Assembly (NCBI GenBank): GCA_964517495.1
Contig: CAZFER010000012.1
Coordinates: 1-64,000, forward strand
Source: CAZFER01 sp964517495
GTDB taxonomy: Bacteria > Hinthialibacterota > Hinthialibacteria > Hinthialibacterales > Hinthialibacteraceae
Direction of reading: 5' to 3'
DNA length: 64,000 nt
Below are positions 26,036 through 35,638 of this stretch, piece by piece. The stretch's first letter is position 1, and each line of letters starts with the position of its first letter. The notes beneath the pieces are model-generated. The model was not told where the DNA came from. It saw only the letters and a program-made list of their open reading frames with translations, and did not search any database. A program made the translations under genes and the position numbers.

Positions 26036-26071
26036 AGCGGAGTCCCTTCATATAGACTCCGCTTTTTTTTT
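26036..26071 (+). terminator. Strong intrinsic terminator
   Basis: AGCGGAGTC and GACTCCGCT form a perfect 9-bp GC-rich stem with a 10-base loop, followed directly by nine T residues. It ends plus-strand transcription from the small gene at 25764 and separates it from purB, which ends head-on at 26090. Confidence 0.93.
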
Positions 26072-26089
26072 GTCTATCGTATTTAATAA

Positions 26090-27385
26090 TTACTCCAAGC
26101 CCAAGCGCTTGAAAACCATGTCGACATGTTCAAGGAGATCACCCACATCAAAACAGAGTTCCAGTTCTTCAGGGGTGACGTATCGCAGAATATCCTCATT
26201 GCTTTTAAGTTCATCCAACAGAGATGAATTTGTGTCCCACACCTTCAAAGCAGCGCTTTGCACATGCTGGTAAGCCTCTTCCCGGGACATGCCTTTTTGC
26301 GCCAGGAGAAGCAATATTTTCTGTGAAAAAACCAGGCCGTGGGACGATTCCAAATTCTTGTTCATACGGTCAGGATGCACCACCAACTCGCGGATAATCC
26401 AGTCCATCCGATCCAGCATGTAATCAAGCAGAATCGATGCATCCGCCAGCGATACCCGCTCCACAGATGAATGTGAAATATCACGCTCATGCCACAGGGC
26501 AATATTTTCATAGCCGGTGATTGCATAACCACGCAGCAAACGCGCCAGACCGGAAATGCGTTCACTTAGATTGGGATTCTTTTTATGGGGCATGGATGAT
26601 GATCCCTTTTGACCGGCAGGGAACGGTTCCTCCACTTCGCGCACTTCGGTTTTTTGCAGGCCGCGGATCTCCACCGCCATCTTTTCAAGCGTCGCACCGA
26701 TCAACGCAATGGTGGACAGAAATTCAGCATGGCGATCACGTTGCACGATCTGATTGCTAATTGGCGCTGGGGCCAGTCCCAATTCCTCACACACCAGTTC
26801 TTCCACTTTCGGATCAATATGAGAATAGGTTCCCACCGCGCCGGAGACTTTGCCGACCGCAACCGATTGGCGGGCGTGCTTCATCCTGTCCAGGTGACGG
26901 CCCAGTTCGGTATACCAAACCGCCACTTTATAACCAAACGTGGTCGGTTCAGCATGAACACCGTGAGTACGGCCCACCATAAGGGTATGTTTGTGAGTTT
27001 GCGCCAATCTCCCCACATGTTCATAAAGGGCTTGCAGGCCTTTTATAAGTAGATCGGAGGCGGCCACCAGCTGCAGGGCGAGCGCAGTATCCAGTTTATC
27101 GGATGAGGTCATACCATAGTGAATCCAGCGCGCAGCGGGTCCAACATTTTCCGCGACGTTTGTTAAAAACGCGATGGTTTCATGATCGACCGTCTTTTCG
27201 ATTTCATGGATGCGTTCAATACTGAATGAGGCTTTGTCCTGAATCTGTTTCAAATCATCATCCGGCACAACGCCAAGCTTATTTTGGGCGATACAGGCCG
27301 CAATTTCCACCTTGAGCCAGGTTTCAAATCGGTAGGTATCGCTCCAAATATAGCCCATCTCTTTTCGGGTATAACGTTCAATCAT
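26090..27385 (-). CDS. purB: Adenylosuccinate lyase (purine synthesis)
   Basis: A 431-residue enzyme of the fumarase/aspartase superfamily. It splits SAICAR to AICAR and adenylosuccinate to AMP, each releasing fumarate. Clear motifs: the superfamily signature SSSMPHKKNPNLSE near residue 270, VGRTHGVHAEP with the catalytic His, and MTSSDKLDTALALQL. Length is normal and the frame intact. The RBS is GGAGG. Upstream, a palindrome (27427-27441) matches the one in the iscA-like/bioF promoter region. No other purine gene is adjacent. Confidence 0.96.
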   Translation of the reverse strand: MIERYTRKEMGYIWSDTYRFETWLKVEIAACIAQNKLGVVPDDDLKQIQDKASFSIERIHEIEKTVDHETIAFLTNVAENVGPAARWIHYGMTSSDKLDTALALQLVAASDLLIKGLQALYEHVGRLAQTHKHTLMVGRTHGVHAEPTTFGYKVAVWYTELGRHLDRMKHARQSVAVGKVSGAVGTYSHIDPKVEELVCEELGLAPAPISNQIVQRDRHAEFLSTIALIGATLEKMAVEIRGLQKTEVREVEEPFPAGQKGSSSMPHKKNPNLSERISGLARLLRGYAITGYENIALWHERDISHSSVERVSLADASILLDYMLDRMDWIIRELVVHPDRMNKNLESSHGLVFSQKILLLLAQKGMSREEAYQHVQSAALKVWDTNSSLLDELKSNEDILRYVTPEELELCFDVGDLLEHVDMVFKRLGLE

Positions 27386-27426
27386 GTGATTTAAGCCTCC
27401 GGGATTTTATCAAATCAACACTTTTT

Positions 27427-27441
27427 CTTGACATAGTCAAG
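27427..27441. promoter_or_regulatory. Second copy of the shared operator-like palindrome, upstream of purB
   Basis: CTTGAC-ATA-GTCAAG is a perfect 6-bp inverted repeat 42 bp upstream of the purB start. With the following TATT it matches the 10775-10793 site at every position but the centre one. Read on the minus strand it contains a -35-like TTGACT, so binding would interfere with purB transcription. The two copies lie 16.6 kb apart at unrelated promoters, which argues for a shared regulator. Confidence 0.6.
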
Positions 27442-27491
27442 TATTTACGATTTAATAGGTTAAGTAACAACATGCGTGGATAGCCATATCA

Positions 27492-27529
27492 AACCTCCCC
27501 TAACCCCTCCCAATCCTGGCAGGGAATGG
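27492..27529. repeat. Dispersed C/G-rich palindromic repeat, copy A
   Basis: AACCTCCCCTAACCCCTCC followed by CAATCCTGGCAGGGAATGG. In reverse complement it matches the order of the copy at 33495-33531 (a run of CCCTCCC, a short loop, GGGAGGGG, then TAGGGGAGGTT). It lies between purB and the radical SAM gene. Confidence 0.55.
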
Positions 27530-27626
27530 ATTTCAAATGGCTAATCTCATATAAGAACATTATCATAATGGCTAATACACAATATGTTAATCTGTATATA
27601 ACTAAAAAACACATGGAAGAACGTTT

Positions 27627-29063
27627 ATGAAGGTTTTACTGATACAACCGCCTGAATTTCATATGATCACCACCAATGTCCCCAGTGTGGTGGATGAAGA
27701 GACAGGTGCTTATCCACCGCTGGGATTATTATATGTGGCCGCCTTTATTGAGCACAACACCTCGCATCAGGTCGAGATACTTGACACTCATTTGGATACC
27801 TTGACCTATGATCAGATCGAAGAGGAAGTACGGCGCCGCAAACCGGATATTGTGGGTATTCAGGCGATGACTTTTACCGTGATCGACGCCACCTTGACCG
27901 CCAAAGCGGTGAAACGAGTGGATAAATCCATTCCCGTGGTGTTTGGCGGTCCCCATGTGTTTATTTATCCTTCAGAAACCATGAAGATTCCGGAAGTGGA
28001 TTATATTGTTGTGGGTGAAGGCGAAGTCACCTTTCCCCAATTGATCGACGCCCTGGCGGAAGGGCGCGATCCATCCACGGTTAACGGCATTGGCTATCGG
28101 GATCATCAGGGTGATATCAAACTCACTCCCCTGGTGGGCTTGAACCAGGATTTGGATACCCTTCCCATGCCTGCACGACATTTGGTTCCCCAACATCGTT
28201 ATTATTCCGTGTTGGCAAAATCAGTTCCCATCACCACCATGATGACCAGCCGTGGCTGTCCAATGCAGTGCATCTTTTGCGACCGCCCCCATTTGGGCAA
28301 GCAATTTCGCTACCGCAGCCCTAAAAGTGTGGTGGATGAAATGGAAGCCTGCGAGAAAATGGGGATACGTGAAATCTTCGTTTATGATGATACCTTCACC
28401 ATTCGGCGTGACCGGGTGATTGAAATATGCCGTCAGAAAGTCGAGCGAGGGATCAACATCGCCTGGGATGTGCGTGCCCATATCAATACCATATCCGATC
28501 CGGTTTTGGATGCCCTGGCGGCGGCCAATTGCACACGTATCCATTATGGCGTTGAGGCGGGCACTGAAGAGATCACCAAAGTGTTGAAAAAGGGTATCAA
28601 CCTGGATCGCACTCGTGAAGTCTTCAAGAAAACCAAAGCGCACGGCATCACCACACTTGGGTATTTTATGATCGGGAATCCCGGCGAGACCAAACAGCAA
28701 GCGATGGAAACGATCGAATTTGCGCGCAACCTTCACGCTGATTTCATTCATCTTTCCGTGGCAACTCCCTTCCCGGCCACTGAATTGTATCGACTTGGAC
28801 TAAAACGGGGCATTTATAATCATGACTATTGGCGTGAATTTGCCACCAATCCCACCCCCAATTTCAAACCGGCCTTATGGGAAGAGACCATGAACCGCGA
28901 GGAACTCATTAACCTCATGCAATGGGGATACCGCCGTTTCTATATGCGTGGCGGTTATTTATTCAAGCGAGTGATGGAACTCCGCAGTTGGAGCGAATTC
29001 CGCCGCAAAGCCAAAGCCGGCTTTCGCCTGCTCTCCTGGGGAAGCAAAGCCAAAGCCGTTTAA
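27627..29063 (+). CDS. Cobalamin-binding-domain radical SAM enzyme
   Basis: A 478-residue protein. An N-terminal B12-binding Rossmann-type domain (VLLIQPPEF, YPPLGLLYVAAF, VDYIVVGEGEVTFPQLI; residues 1 to about 150) is followed by a radical SAM core. The [4Fe-4S] cysteines are C211, C215 and C218 in the RGCPMQCIFCD motif, with later GVEAGTEEI and GYFMIGNPGET supporting SAM binding. These enzymes methylate or rearrange lipids, sugars, peptides or cofactors. The substrate cannot be read from sequence; the nearby envelope-sugar genes hint at a lipid or glycan. It is monocistronic, with a hairpin near 29278-29293 between its end and the convergent operon. Confidence 0.9.
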   Translation: MKVLLIQPPEFHMITTNVPSVVDEETGAYPPLGLLYVAAFIEHNTSHQVEILDTHLDTLTYDQIEEEVRRRKPDIVGIQAMTFTVIDATLTAKAVKRVDKSIPVVFGGPHVFIYPSETMKIPEVDYIVVGEGEVTFPQLIDALAEGRDPSTVNGIGYRDHQGDIKLTPLVGLNQDLDTLPMPARHLVPQHRYYSVLAKSVPITTMMTSRGCPMQCIFCDRPHLGKQFRYRSPKSVVDEMEACEKMGIREIFVYDDTFTIRRDRVIEICRQKVERGINIAWDVRAHINTISDPVLDALAAANCTRIHYGVEAGTEEITKVLKKGINLDRTREVFKKTKAHGITTLGYFMIGNPGETKQQAMETIEFARNLHADFIHLSVATPFPATELYRLGLKRGIYNHDYWREFATNPTPNFKPALWEETMNREELINLMQWGYRRFYMRGGYLFKRVMELRSWSEFRRKAKAGFRLLSWGSKAKAV

Positions 29064-29130
29064 TGCATATTCGTTATTTGTAATTATTATGTTATTTGTA
29101 GTCTTTAAGTAACCCACCATTTTTGTCTAC

Positions 29131-29172
29131 CCATTTCTCCCCCAAAATTGAGGGAGATTAAGAAGGGGTTGA
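29131..29172. repeat. Dispersed C/G-rich palindromic repeat, copy B
   Basis: CCATTTCTCCCCCAAAATTG and AGGGAGATTAAGAAGGGGTT together show the same plan as the copies at 33495-33599: a pyrimidine run, a short AT loop, then purine-rich arms ending GGGGTTGA. Confidence 0.5.
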
Positions 29173-29277
29173 TTGGCTGCACCAAAAACATTGATGAATT
29201 CTTATCGTTGTACCATGTAAAGAACGACGTTTTACCTTTGGCACCTGTGCATCACGCGTGTGAGTGGGTTACGCTTC

Positions 29278-29293
29278 ATCCGCTTGAGCGGAT
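29278..29293. other. Short hairpin between convergent genes
   Basis: ATCCGCT-TG-AGCGGAT is a perfect 7-bp inverted repeat located 8 bp beyond the stop of the minus-strand glycosyltransferase fusion gene. There is no T run on either side. A weak bidirectional transcript end is possible. Confidence 0.4.
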
Positions 29294-29300
29294 TCCGCTT

Positions 29301-31238
29301 TCAACCCTCCCTACCCTGCTGTGAGTCTGCGATTCTTAACACGGCGGCGAAGCAGCCTGCTTCGAGGGAGACATGTTCCACGCAGGGTTCGCCGAAGGTG
29401 GTTTTGAGCCATTGATCGTTCATGATGGCGGTTGGCAGGGGATTGTCAGCGGGAAAGAGACCGATAAAGGCTTTGGCGGTGGGTTTGGTGATCCGTTTCC
29501 AATTTTGCAGGATTGGCTTTACCGTAGTAAAACGATCCGGCATGGATAGAATCACAACCGTATCAAAATAATCATCGGAGAAGAAACCGTGGACCGGGGG
29601 TAAAAAGCGCAGGTTTTTATGGCCGTAGGTTTCGGTGGCGTAGTCGATGGCTTTCCAGGAGGCTTCCAGGCCAATCATATACATATCGTTGCCAAGCCAT
29701 TGCAGGGCAAAGGGCCAGTCGCCTAAATAGGACCAGAGATAGAGAACGCGACCTTTTAATAAACCGCTGGTTTTTAGTGCGTCTGTCAACGGATGGTTCA
29801 AACACCACTCCATGCTGAACAACTCGATGGGCTTATGGCCAAAGCGCACCTGATAGGCTGCCCGTAACTGATCAAACCAGCGGTCCAGATTGGAATCAGG
29901 ATTGCTTCCTCTCTTGAATATATATTCGTCATTTTGTAATTTTTCAGGCAAAAAACCCAAAAAGCGCAATTCATCTTTCCACCGGCTGATGTTTGGAGTC
30001 TCACCATTGAGTGTTAGGTGGCCGGGAGAAAGAATCAGCCGGCGGCATTCACGCCAGCGGTCCAGTCGATCCATCACATCGGCGGGGATAGTATCAACCG
30101 TCAGCGAGATATTTATCCTGTCCCGCGTGATGATGGCCAGATGGTCCCGCCACAGTTCACCCGGTTTGGGACATTCGGCACACGGTTGAGGTGAGGATGC
30201 CAATGATAAGCCCCCTTGAGATAACACAAGGGTTTGATCAGTAAGATTAGGCGGGAAATGTGCGATTTGGGGGCGGGATTCACGCTCCCATTTTCCCTCG
30301 TTCAAGACACGAGCGACGGATTTGTCGTATGTGTATTTGGCGTAGACTTCTTCTTTTCCGCATTTCCCTAATTGTTCTCGAAGCGATTCATCCTGGAGCG
30401 CCAGTTTAATCATCTCGAACATTTCATCATAGGTTTGGAAAAGCAGGACGTGTTCTTTATGCTGAAACACGTTTTCCAAATCAGGGGTGTAGGTCTGCAC
30501 CACAGTTCCACCGCATGCCAGACTGTTGATAAGGCGGTTGGAAAAACACTGCTTGAGATGACACCACCGCCGGCTAAAAATGCTAAGGATAACCTTGGAT
30601 GAGGACACAATCTCACGAAACTGATGATGGTAGGCGGCGGGTTTGGCGGGTAAACCGGTGCCTTCCCAGCCAGTGCCATAGATGGTGAGATTAAATCGTT
30701 CGGCGACCTCTTTTAATATGGGTGGGCGTTCGGGATCATTGTTGTTCCCCACAAAAACCACTTCATGGATTTTGGGTAAATCCATTGGATAAAAGATATT
30801 CGGGTCAGTGGGACAAACAAGGTAATGAAAGTTGGTTTTTCCTTTATGTTGTGCCCATTCACAAAAGTTGGTATTGGTAAAATAAACCCGGTCAACCACA
30901 TTGGCGGTGCGAAAATGATAAGGAACAAAACGGGCGTCGCCATAAAAATGGGAGATACTGCATCCAAACTTGCGTTTGGCGGCGGCGAGTAAATCAACGG
31001 GAACCGAATCCCCTTTCACACTCATCCCCAGATGGATGTGATGCGGTTTATGATCATTAATCAAATCCCATAGTGTCTGTATGGGTTGGGTGACGATATC
31101 AAAGGGACGTAAGTTTGAAATGCGGGCAAAGGCATCCCGCCAGTGGTTATTCGAGCCTTCGTAATAGAAGTGATCGCATTGAATTACCCGTTCAAGTGTT
31201 TGTTGTGATTCAGCCGTTGGCGGGTGATTTCCCTCCAT
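29301..31238 (-). CDS. Glycosyltransferase-methyltransferase fusion protein
   Basis: A 645-residue two-part protein. Residues 1 to about 320 resemble CgeB-type GT-B glycosyltransferases: EVVFVGNNNDPERPPIL, LTIYGTGWEG, CFSNRLINSLACGGTVV, and a C-terminal helix with KYTYDKSVARVL. A middle zone (about 330-430) has a CX2C (CAECPKPGEL). From about 430 a SAM-methyltransferase-like domain follows (VLYLWSYLGDWPFALQW, MYMIGLEASWKAIDYA, DDYFDTVVILSMPDRF). It probably adds and methylates a sugar on a cell-surface glycan or lipid. It is the last gene of the minus-strand operon, 15 bp after endonuclease III. RBS AGGATAAGGA precedes the ATG. Confidence 0.75.
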   Translation of the reverse strand: MEGNHPPTAESQQTLERVIQCDHFYYEGSNNHWRDAFARISNLRPFDIVTQPIQTLWDLINDHKPHHIHLGMSVKGDSVPVDLLAAAKRKFGCSISHFYGDARFVPYHFRTANVVDRVYFTNTNFCEWAQHKGKTNFHYLVCPTDPNIFYPMDLPKIHEVVFVGNNNDPERPPILKEVAERFNLTIYGTGWEGTGLPAKPAAYHHQFREIVSSSKVILSIFSRRWCHLKQCFSNRLINSLACGGTVVQTYTPDLENVFQHKEHVLLFQTYDEMFEMIKLALQDESLREQLGKCGKEEVYAKYTYDKSVARVLNEGKWERESRPQIAHFPPNLTDQTLVLSQGGLSLASSPQPCAECPKPGELWRDHLAIITRDRINISLTVDTIPADVMDRLDRWRECRRLILSPGHLTLNGETPNISRWKDELRFLGFLPEKLQNDEYIFKRGSNPDSNLDRWFDQLRAAYQVRFGHKPIELFSMEWCLNHPLTDALKTSGLLKGRVLYLWSYLGDWPFALQWLGNDMYMIGLEASWKAIDYATETYGHKNLRFLPPVHGFFSDDYFDTVVILSMPDRFTTVKPILQNWKRITKPTAKAFIGLFPADNPLPTAIMNDQWLKTTFGEPCVEHVSLEAGCFAAVLRIADSQQGREG

Positions 31239-31253
31239 ATCCTTATCCTAAAT

Positions 31254-31907
<654 letters not shown>

Positions 31908-31920
31908 CGTTTTTATTCCC

Positions 31921-32340
31921 TCATACACCCATAATTTGAACGACTATGCTGCGGTTTCGTGAGCGGTTATCGAAATCCAACAGAATAACCTGCTGCCAGG
32001 TTCCCAGAATAAGCGTTTTTTTCTGAAACGGCACGGTTAGCGAAGGGCCGATTAAAGTGGCGCGCAAGTGTGAGTGTCCATTTCCATCGTGCCAGGTTTC
32101 GTTATGATGATATACCTGCTTGGAGGGAATGAGTTTTTCCAGCAATTCGGGAATGTCCTGGAGTAATCCCGGTTCATATTCCACCACGCTAATGCCGGCG
32201 GTGGCGCCGGGGGCAAAGACGGTGACCTGCCCTTCACTGACATCATTTTGATCAATCCGTTCTTGAATTTCACGGGTTAGATCAATTATATCTGTATTGC
32301 CCTTAGTGGATACTTGAATTCGTTCGGTTATTACCTGCAT
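31921..32340 (-). CDS. YjbQ/UPF0047 family protein
   Basis: A 139-residue protein of normal family length, with the conserved C-terminal block HHNETWHDGNGHSHLRATLI (clustered His residues) and LGTWQQVILLDFD. Members are small beta-rich trimers; the E. coli homologue has weak thiamine-phosphate synthase activity, but the physiological role is not settled. The RBS is AGGAG. It sits 32 bp after acylphosphatase and just before nth in one operon. Confidence 0.92.
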   Translation of the reverse strand: MQVITERIQVSTKGNTDIIDLTREIQERIDQNDVSEGQVTVFAPGATAGISVVEYEPGLLQDIPELLEKLIPSKQVYHHNETWHDGNGHSHLRATLIGPSLTVPFQKKTLILGTWQQVILLDFDNRSRNRSIVVQIMGV

Positions 32341-32372
32341 GTCATGCTCCTGGAGTGTGGTTTTTGTATGGA

Positions 32373-32657
32373 TTAATAGCTGATCGAGAAATCATTATAG
32401 TGGCCAGGAGAATCCGACCAACCGACTTGTAAATCAGAAACATGGGCAAAGGCATTAGGGCCTTTTTCCAGTTGGGTTAGAAATTTCTTTAAGACGCTTT
32501 CTTCTCCTTCGGCGTATATTTCAACTCGTCCATCACCTAAATTTCTCACTTCACCCGTCAAGCCATGAGACTTGGCAAGCCGTTGAGTGTGATATCGAAA
32601 ACCTACGCCCTGGACCCGTCCGGAGACAAAAACATGAATCAATTTTTTCTGGCTCAT
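32373..32657 (-). CDS. acyP: Acylphosphatase
   Basis: A 94-residue enzyme that hydrolyses carboxyl-phosphate bonds such as acetyl phosphate. Both catalytic residues are visible: R21 in GRVQGVGFR and N39 in VRNLGDGRVE. Length and fold pattern are canonical. It has a very strong RBS (AGGAGG, 6 nt upstream) and starts 9 bp after the GT2 gene, so it belongs to the same operon. Confidence 0.95.
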   Translation of the reverse strand: MSQKKLIHVFVSGRVQGVGFRYHTQRLAKSHGLTGEVRNLGDGRVEIYAEGEESVLKKFLTQLEKGPNAFAHVSDLQVGWSDSPGHYNDFSISY

Positions 32658-32666
32658 GGATGCCTC

Positions 32667-33347
32667 CTATCGAAAAAGATTGTATTTAAGAATATACCAT
32701 AGAGCCGCGACGCCATCACGCCAAGTGATCTTTTTTCCTTCGGCATATTCCCGGCCATAATAGGAAATGGGCACTTCGTAGACCCGGCAGCCTAATTTGG
32801 CGACTTTGGCGGTCACTTCCGGTTCAATGCCAAAGCGGTTGGATTCAATGGTGATCTTTTTAATGATTTCGGTGCGAAAGGCTTTATAACAGGTTTCCAT
32901 ATCGGTGAGATTTAGGTTGGTAAACATATTGGAGATAAGGGTTAATGTTTTGTTAGCCAAGGCATGCCAAAAATACAAAACCCGTTGTTCGGGGCCGGAA
33001 AAACGGGAGCCATAAACCACATCGGCATTGTCGCTTTGAATCGGTTTTATGAGGCGTGCGTATTCTTCAGGGCTATATTCCAAATCCGCATCCTGAATGA
33101 TAACGATATCACCGGATACATGTTGGATAGCGGTGCGTATGGCGGCGCCTTTTCCCTGATTCTTTTCATGCATGAATACTTTTATATTATGATTTTTGAG
33201 TGAACTCAGATAATCACGTGTTCCATCGGTGGAATAATCATCGACGACAATAAGTTCTTTGGGTGTTGGTTCATCCAAAACATGCTTGATTATCGTTTCA
33301 ATGGTTTTCTTTTCGTTATAGACTGGCATTACAACAGATAAAAGCAT
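32667..33347 (-). CDS. Family 2 glycosyltransferase (polyprenyl-phosphate sugar synthase type)
   Basis: A 226-residue GT-A enzyme without membrane helices, close in pattern to dolichyl- or polyprenyl-phosphate mannose synthases. Motifs: VVMPVYNEKKTIE at the N-terminus, VVDDYSTDGT, the metal-binding IIQDADLEYSPEE, and ADVVYGSRFSGPE. It would load a sugar from a nucleotide donor onto a lipid carrier, which PMT-type transferases such as the one at 45564 can use. It is the first gene of a five-gene minus-strand operon. Confidence 0.9.
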   Translation of the reverse strand: MLLSVVMPVYNEKKTIETIIKHVLDEPTPKELIVVDDYSTDGTRDYLSSLKNHNIKVFMHEKNQGKGAAIRTAIQHVSGDIVIIQDADLEYSPEEYARLIKPIQSDNADVVYGSRFSGPEQRVLYFWHALANKTLTLISNMFTNLNLTDMETCYKAFRTEIIKKITIESNRFGIEPEVTAKVAKLGCRVYEVPISYYGREYAEGKKITWRDGVAALWYILKYNLFR

Positions 33348-33780
33348 TCGGCATCCCCGTTTTAATTTTTCAGAATGGCTTTCGTCCCAAGAACAAACCT
33401 ATCCGCTTTAAGATTCGTTCTACCCTAAACAAATCTGTCCAATCATCCTTAATCAAGCCAGTGTAATAAGAGATCAGCTGCATCGAGAACCATTCCCCTC
33501 CCAAGATTGGGAGGGGCTAGGGGAGGGTTGATAAGACAACCTAGAGTAAAATCCTTTAACCCCCTCCTAACCTCCCCCATTTCATGGTGGGAGGAATAGC
33601 GAGATCAATTGAAAGTTTTCAATCTATTCCATGCATATGGCCGACACGATACCCGGCGTGTAAAAGAACGTTCCTACTATATGGAAATTAACAAATGTTT
33701 TGTTGATTATGAAAGCATCATTACAGCAATACAAGGATTTCAGCTCATTGAAACGACATGAGTAACACATTTTTTATAAT
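33348..33780. other. Spacer between two minus-strand genes, holding a pair of repeats
   Basis: It contains two inverted-orientation copies of the C/G-rich palindromic repeat, listed separately. Between 33600 and 33761 a plus-strand frame of about 54 codons ends in a TGA and has an ordinary-looking amino-acid mix, but no start or ribosome binding site. No other gene is seen. The left end must include the promoter of the GT2 operon. Confidence 0.5.
33495..33599. repeat. Two facing copies (C and D) of the dispersed C/G-rich palindromic repeat
   Basis: Copy C at 33495-33531 has arms CCCCTCCCAA and TTGGGAGGGG around a GA loop, then CTAGGGGAGGGTTGA. Copy D at 33558-33599 is its reverse complement with changes (AACCCCCTCCTAACCTCCCC, then CATTTCATGGTGGGAGGAAT). 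Two facing copies 26 bp apart resemble BIME-type arrangements. Confidence 0.7.
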
Positions 33781-35388
33781 TCATTCTTTTTCATCCGTAT
33801 CATGCACAGGTATCAAAACGGAGAATGTTGCGCCCCCGGGACCGTTGCGAGTCACTGTTAACTCGCCTTTGTGTTCTTCCACAATACGCAGGGAGATAGG
33901 TAATCCAAGGCCCACCCCTTTTGTTTTGGTGGTACGGAATGCTTTAAAAAGTTCAGGGATCTTTTCCTCAGGGATACCAGGTCCCGAATCTGAGACATCA
34001 ACCGTCATCCAATGATCATTGGTTTTAATCATGATTTCTACAGATCCGCCTTCTGGAGTGACATCGAGCGCATTGAGCAACAAATTCAAAAAGACCTGTT
34101 CAACCCGTTCGCGGTCGATGGGAAGGGTTTTGTTTTTTGTTTTCACCTTCTTTTTTACAGAAACGCGCTGTTGATTGATGCGATGACGAAGAAGGCGCAA
34201 GACACGGTCAATGGTCTCTTCGATATCATGGTTTTGGCGGTCTAAAGGCCTGGATTTGCCCAGGTTAAGCAAATCAGAGACTAAGGCGTTTAAATCACTC
34301 ACTTTTTGAGAGATTACGTTGACATCATGTTCAAAATCCTCGGCTTTGGGAGGGGAAGCTTTCCATGAATGAATAAGCATATTGATAACAGCGAGTGGAT
34401 TTCGTATTTCATGGGCCAAACCGGCGGCCAATTCCCCCAAGGTGGCCAGGCGTGAAGAGACGTGCAGCTGCTCTTCCATCGAAAGGTTTTGTTCGAGCAC
34501 CCTTGCGTTGTTAATAGCGATGGCGGCATGATCTGCAAAAGTTTGCAACAATTCACATTCTGATTGCTGCCATCGTCGAGGGAGTGCGGAATATATATTA
34601 AGTACCCCTAACACTTCATCTTGAAACGAGATAGGGGCTGCCAGCAATGCATAAACACCTTCATGGGAAGCGAGTTCTTTATGCAGGTATGAAGGTTCTT
34701 CAAAGATGTTTTCCACCTGGATCATTTGATTTTCTTTGACCACCCGCCCCAATATTGAACCTTCGATGGGGAGATTGGGTTTATCAAGATATTCAAGGCT
34801 ACACCCATAGGCGGTTATCATTTCAAGTTCATCGGTTTTTTCATTGATCATCATAAGTGAGCTCATTTTGGCTCGGAACAGAAAAGTGGCCTGTTCAACC
34901 ACGCTTAATAAAACCCGATCCAAGTCCAATGATGATGAGATACTTCCTGCGATATTCAAAAGCACTGATAATGGTTTAGACTGCTCTGCGACGAGGAATT
35001 CCACCCATCCATTAAAAAACTCACTGGTCCTGGATTGGACGTTTTCAAGCAGTTCATCCAATTCTTTCTTTATTTCTCCATTAAAACTATGAATCACAGC
35101 CCCAATGGCCACTTCGCCATTCACGATGGGAACCACCACAGTATTTTCAGTTACCCCTGTGATGGTCTCGCCGGATACGATGAGGGGGTTGTTTGAATTT
35201 CGAATGCGTTGAATGGTGCTATGTTCACTAAAATAAGGCCGCCAGTATCGCCGGTCAGTGCGGCCCTCCCCGGAGGTCTGGTTCATGACCAACTGATCAA
35301 AACCTGGGTAAGCAAGGTAATATAAGGCCGTTTGATCAGCCAGACTATGTTCGTGTATTTCAGATAAAATGGTTTTTAATGGTTTCAT
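33781..35388 (-). CDS. Cytoplasmic GAF-domain sensor histidine kinase
   Basis: A 535-residue kinase with no membrane segment. Residues 1 to about 135 form a first, divergent GAF-like region. Residues about 150-300 form a clear GAF domain (LDRVLLSVVEQATFLFRAKM ... VLGVLNIYSALP). The dimerisation and phosphoacceptor region has H326 in GLAHEIRNPLAVI. The ATPase domain has N-box VFLNLLLNALDVTPEGG, G1 VSDSGPGIPEE and G2 TKGVGLGLPIS. No response regulator is adjacent, so its partner is elsewhere. It would sense a soluble or redox signal. Confidence 0.93.
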   Translation of the reverse strand: MKPLKTILSEIHEHSLADQTALYYLAYPGFDQLVMNQTSGEGRTDRRYWRPYFSEHSTIQRIRNSNNPLIVSGETITGVTENTVVVPIVNGEVAIGAVIHSFNGEIKKELDELLENVQSRTSEFFNGWVEFLVAEQSKPLSVLLNIAGSISSSLDLDRVLLSVVEQATFLFRAKMSSLMMINEKTDELEMITAYGCSLEYLDKPNLPIEGSILGRVVKENQMIQVENIFEEPSYLHKELASHEGVYALLAAPISFQDEVLGVLNIYSALPRRWQQSECELLQTFADHAAIAINNARVLEQNLSMEEQLHVSSRLATLGELAAGLAHEIRNPLAVINMLIHSWKASPPKAEDFEHDVNVISQKVSDLNALVSDLLNLGKSRPLDRQNHDIEETIDRVLRLLRHRINQQRVSVKKKVKTKNKTLPIDRERVEQVFLNLLLNALDVTPEGGSVEIMIKTNDHWMTVDVSDSGPGIPEEKIPELFKAFRTTKTKGVGLGLPISLRIVEEHKGELTVTRNGPGGATFSVLIPVHDTDEKE

Positions 35389-35638
35389 ATCTCTAATCCA
35401 GCTGGGTCATATCCCCCACTCTGCGTGTCAATATACCCGCATTTCTGGGATAAATATACAAAAAATGTATAGAAATTCATAAAAAGCTATTGTATTATAT
35501 CTTCAAGCGCTTGGAATACGATTTGCATTATAATATGGAGCAATGAAAATAAACACCATTGATAGAGATGGTAAAATCAAAAATACAAGAATCAAAGAAA
35601 CCATTTGGTTCTTAGAAAACACAACTGGAGGTTCTTTT

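Noticed and set aside
33600..33761. Possible gene fragment of about 54 codons (plus strand) ending at TGA 33759-33761
   Set aside because: The translation (including HAYGRHDTRRVKERSYYMEI) looks protein-like and might be the tail of a lost gene. But it has no start, no ribosome binding site and no family I can name.
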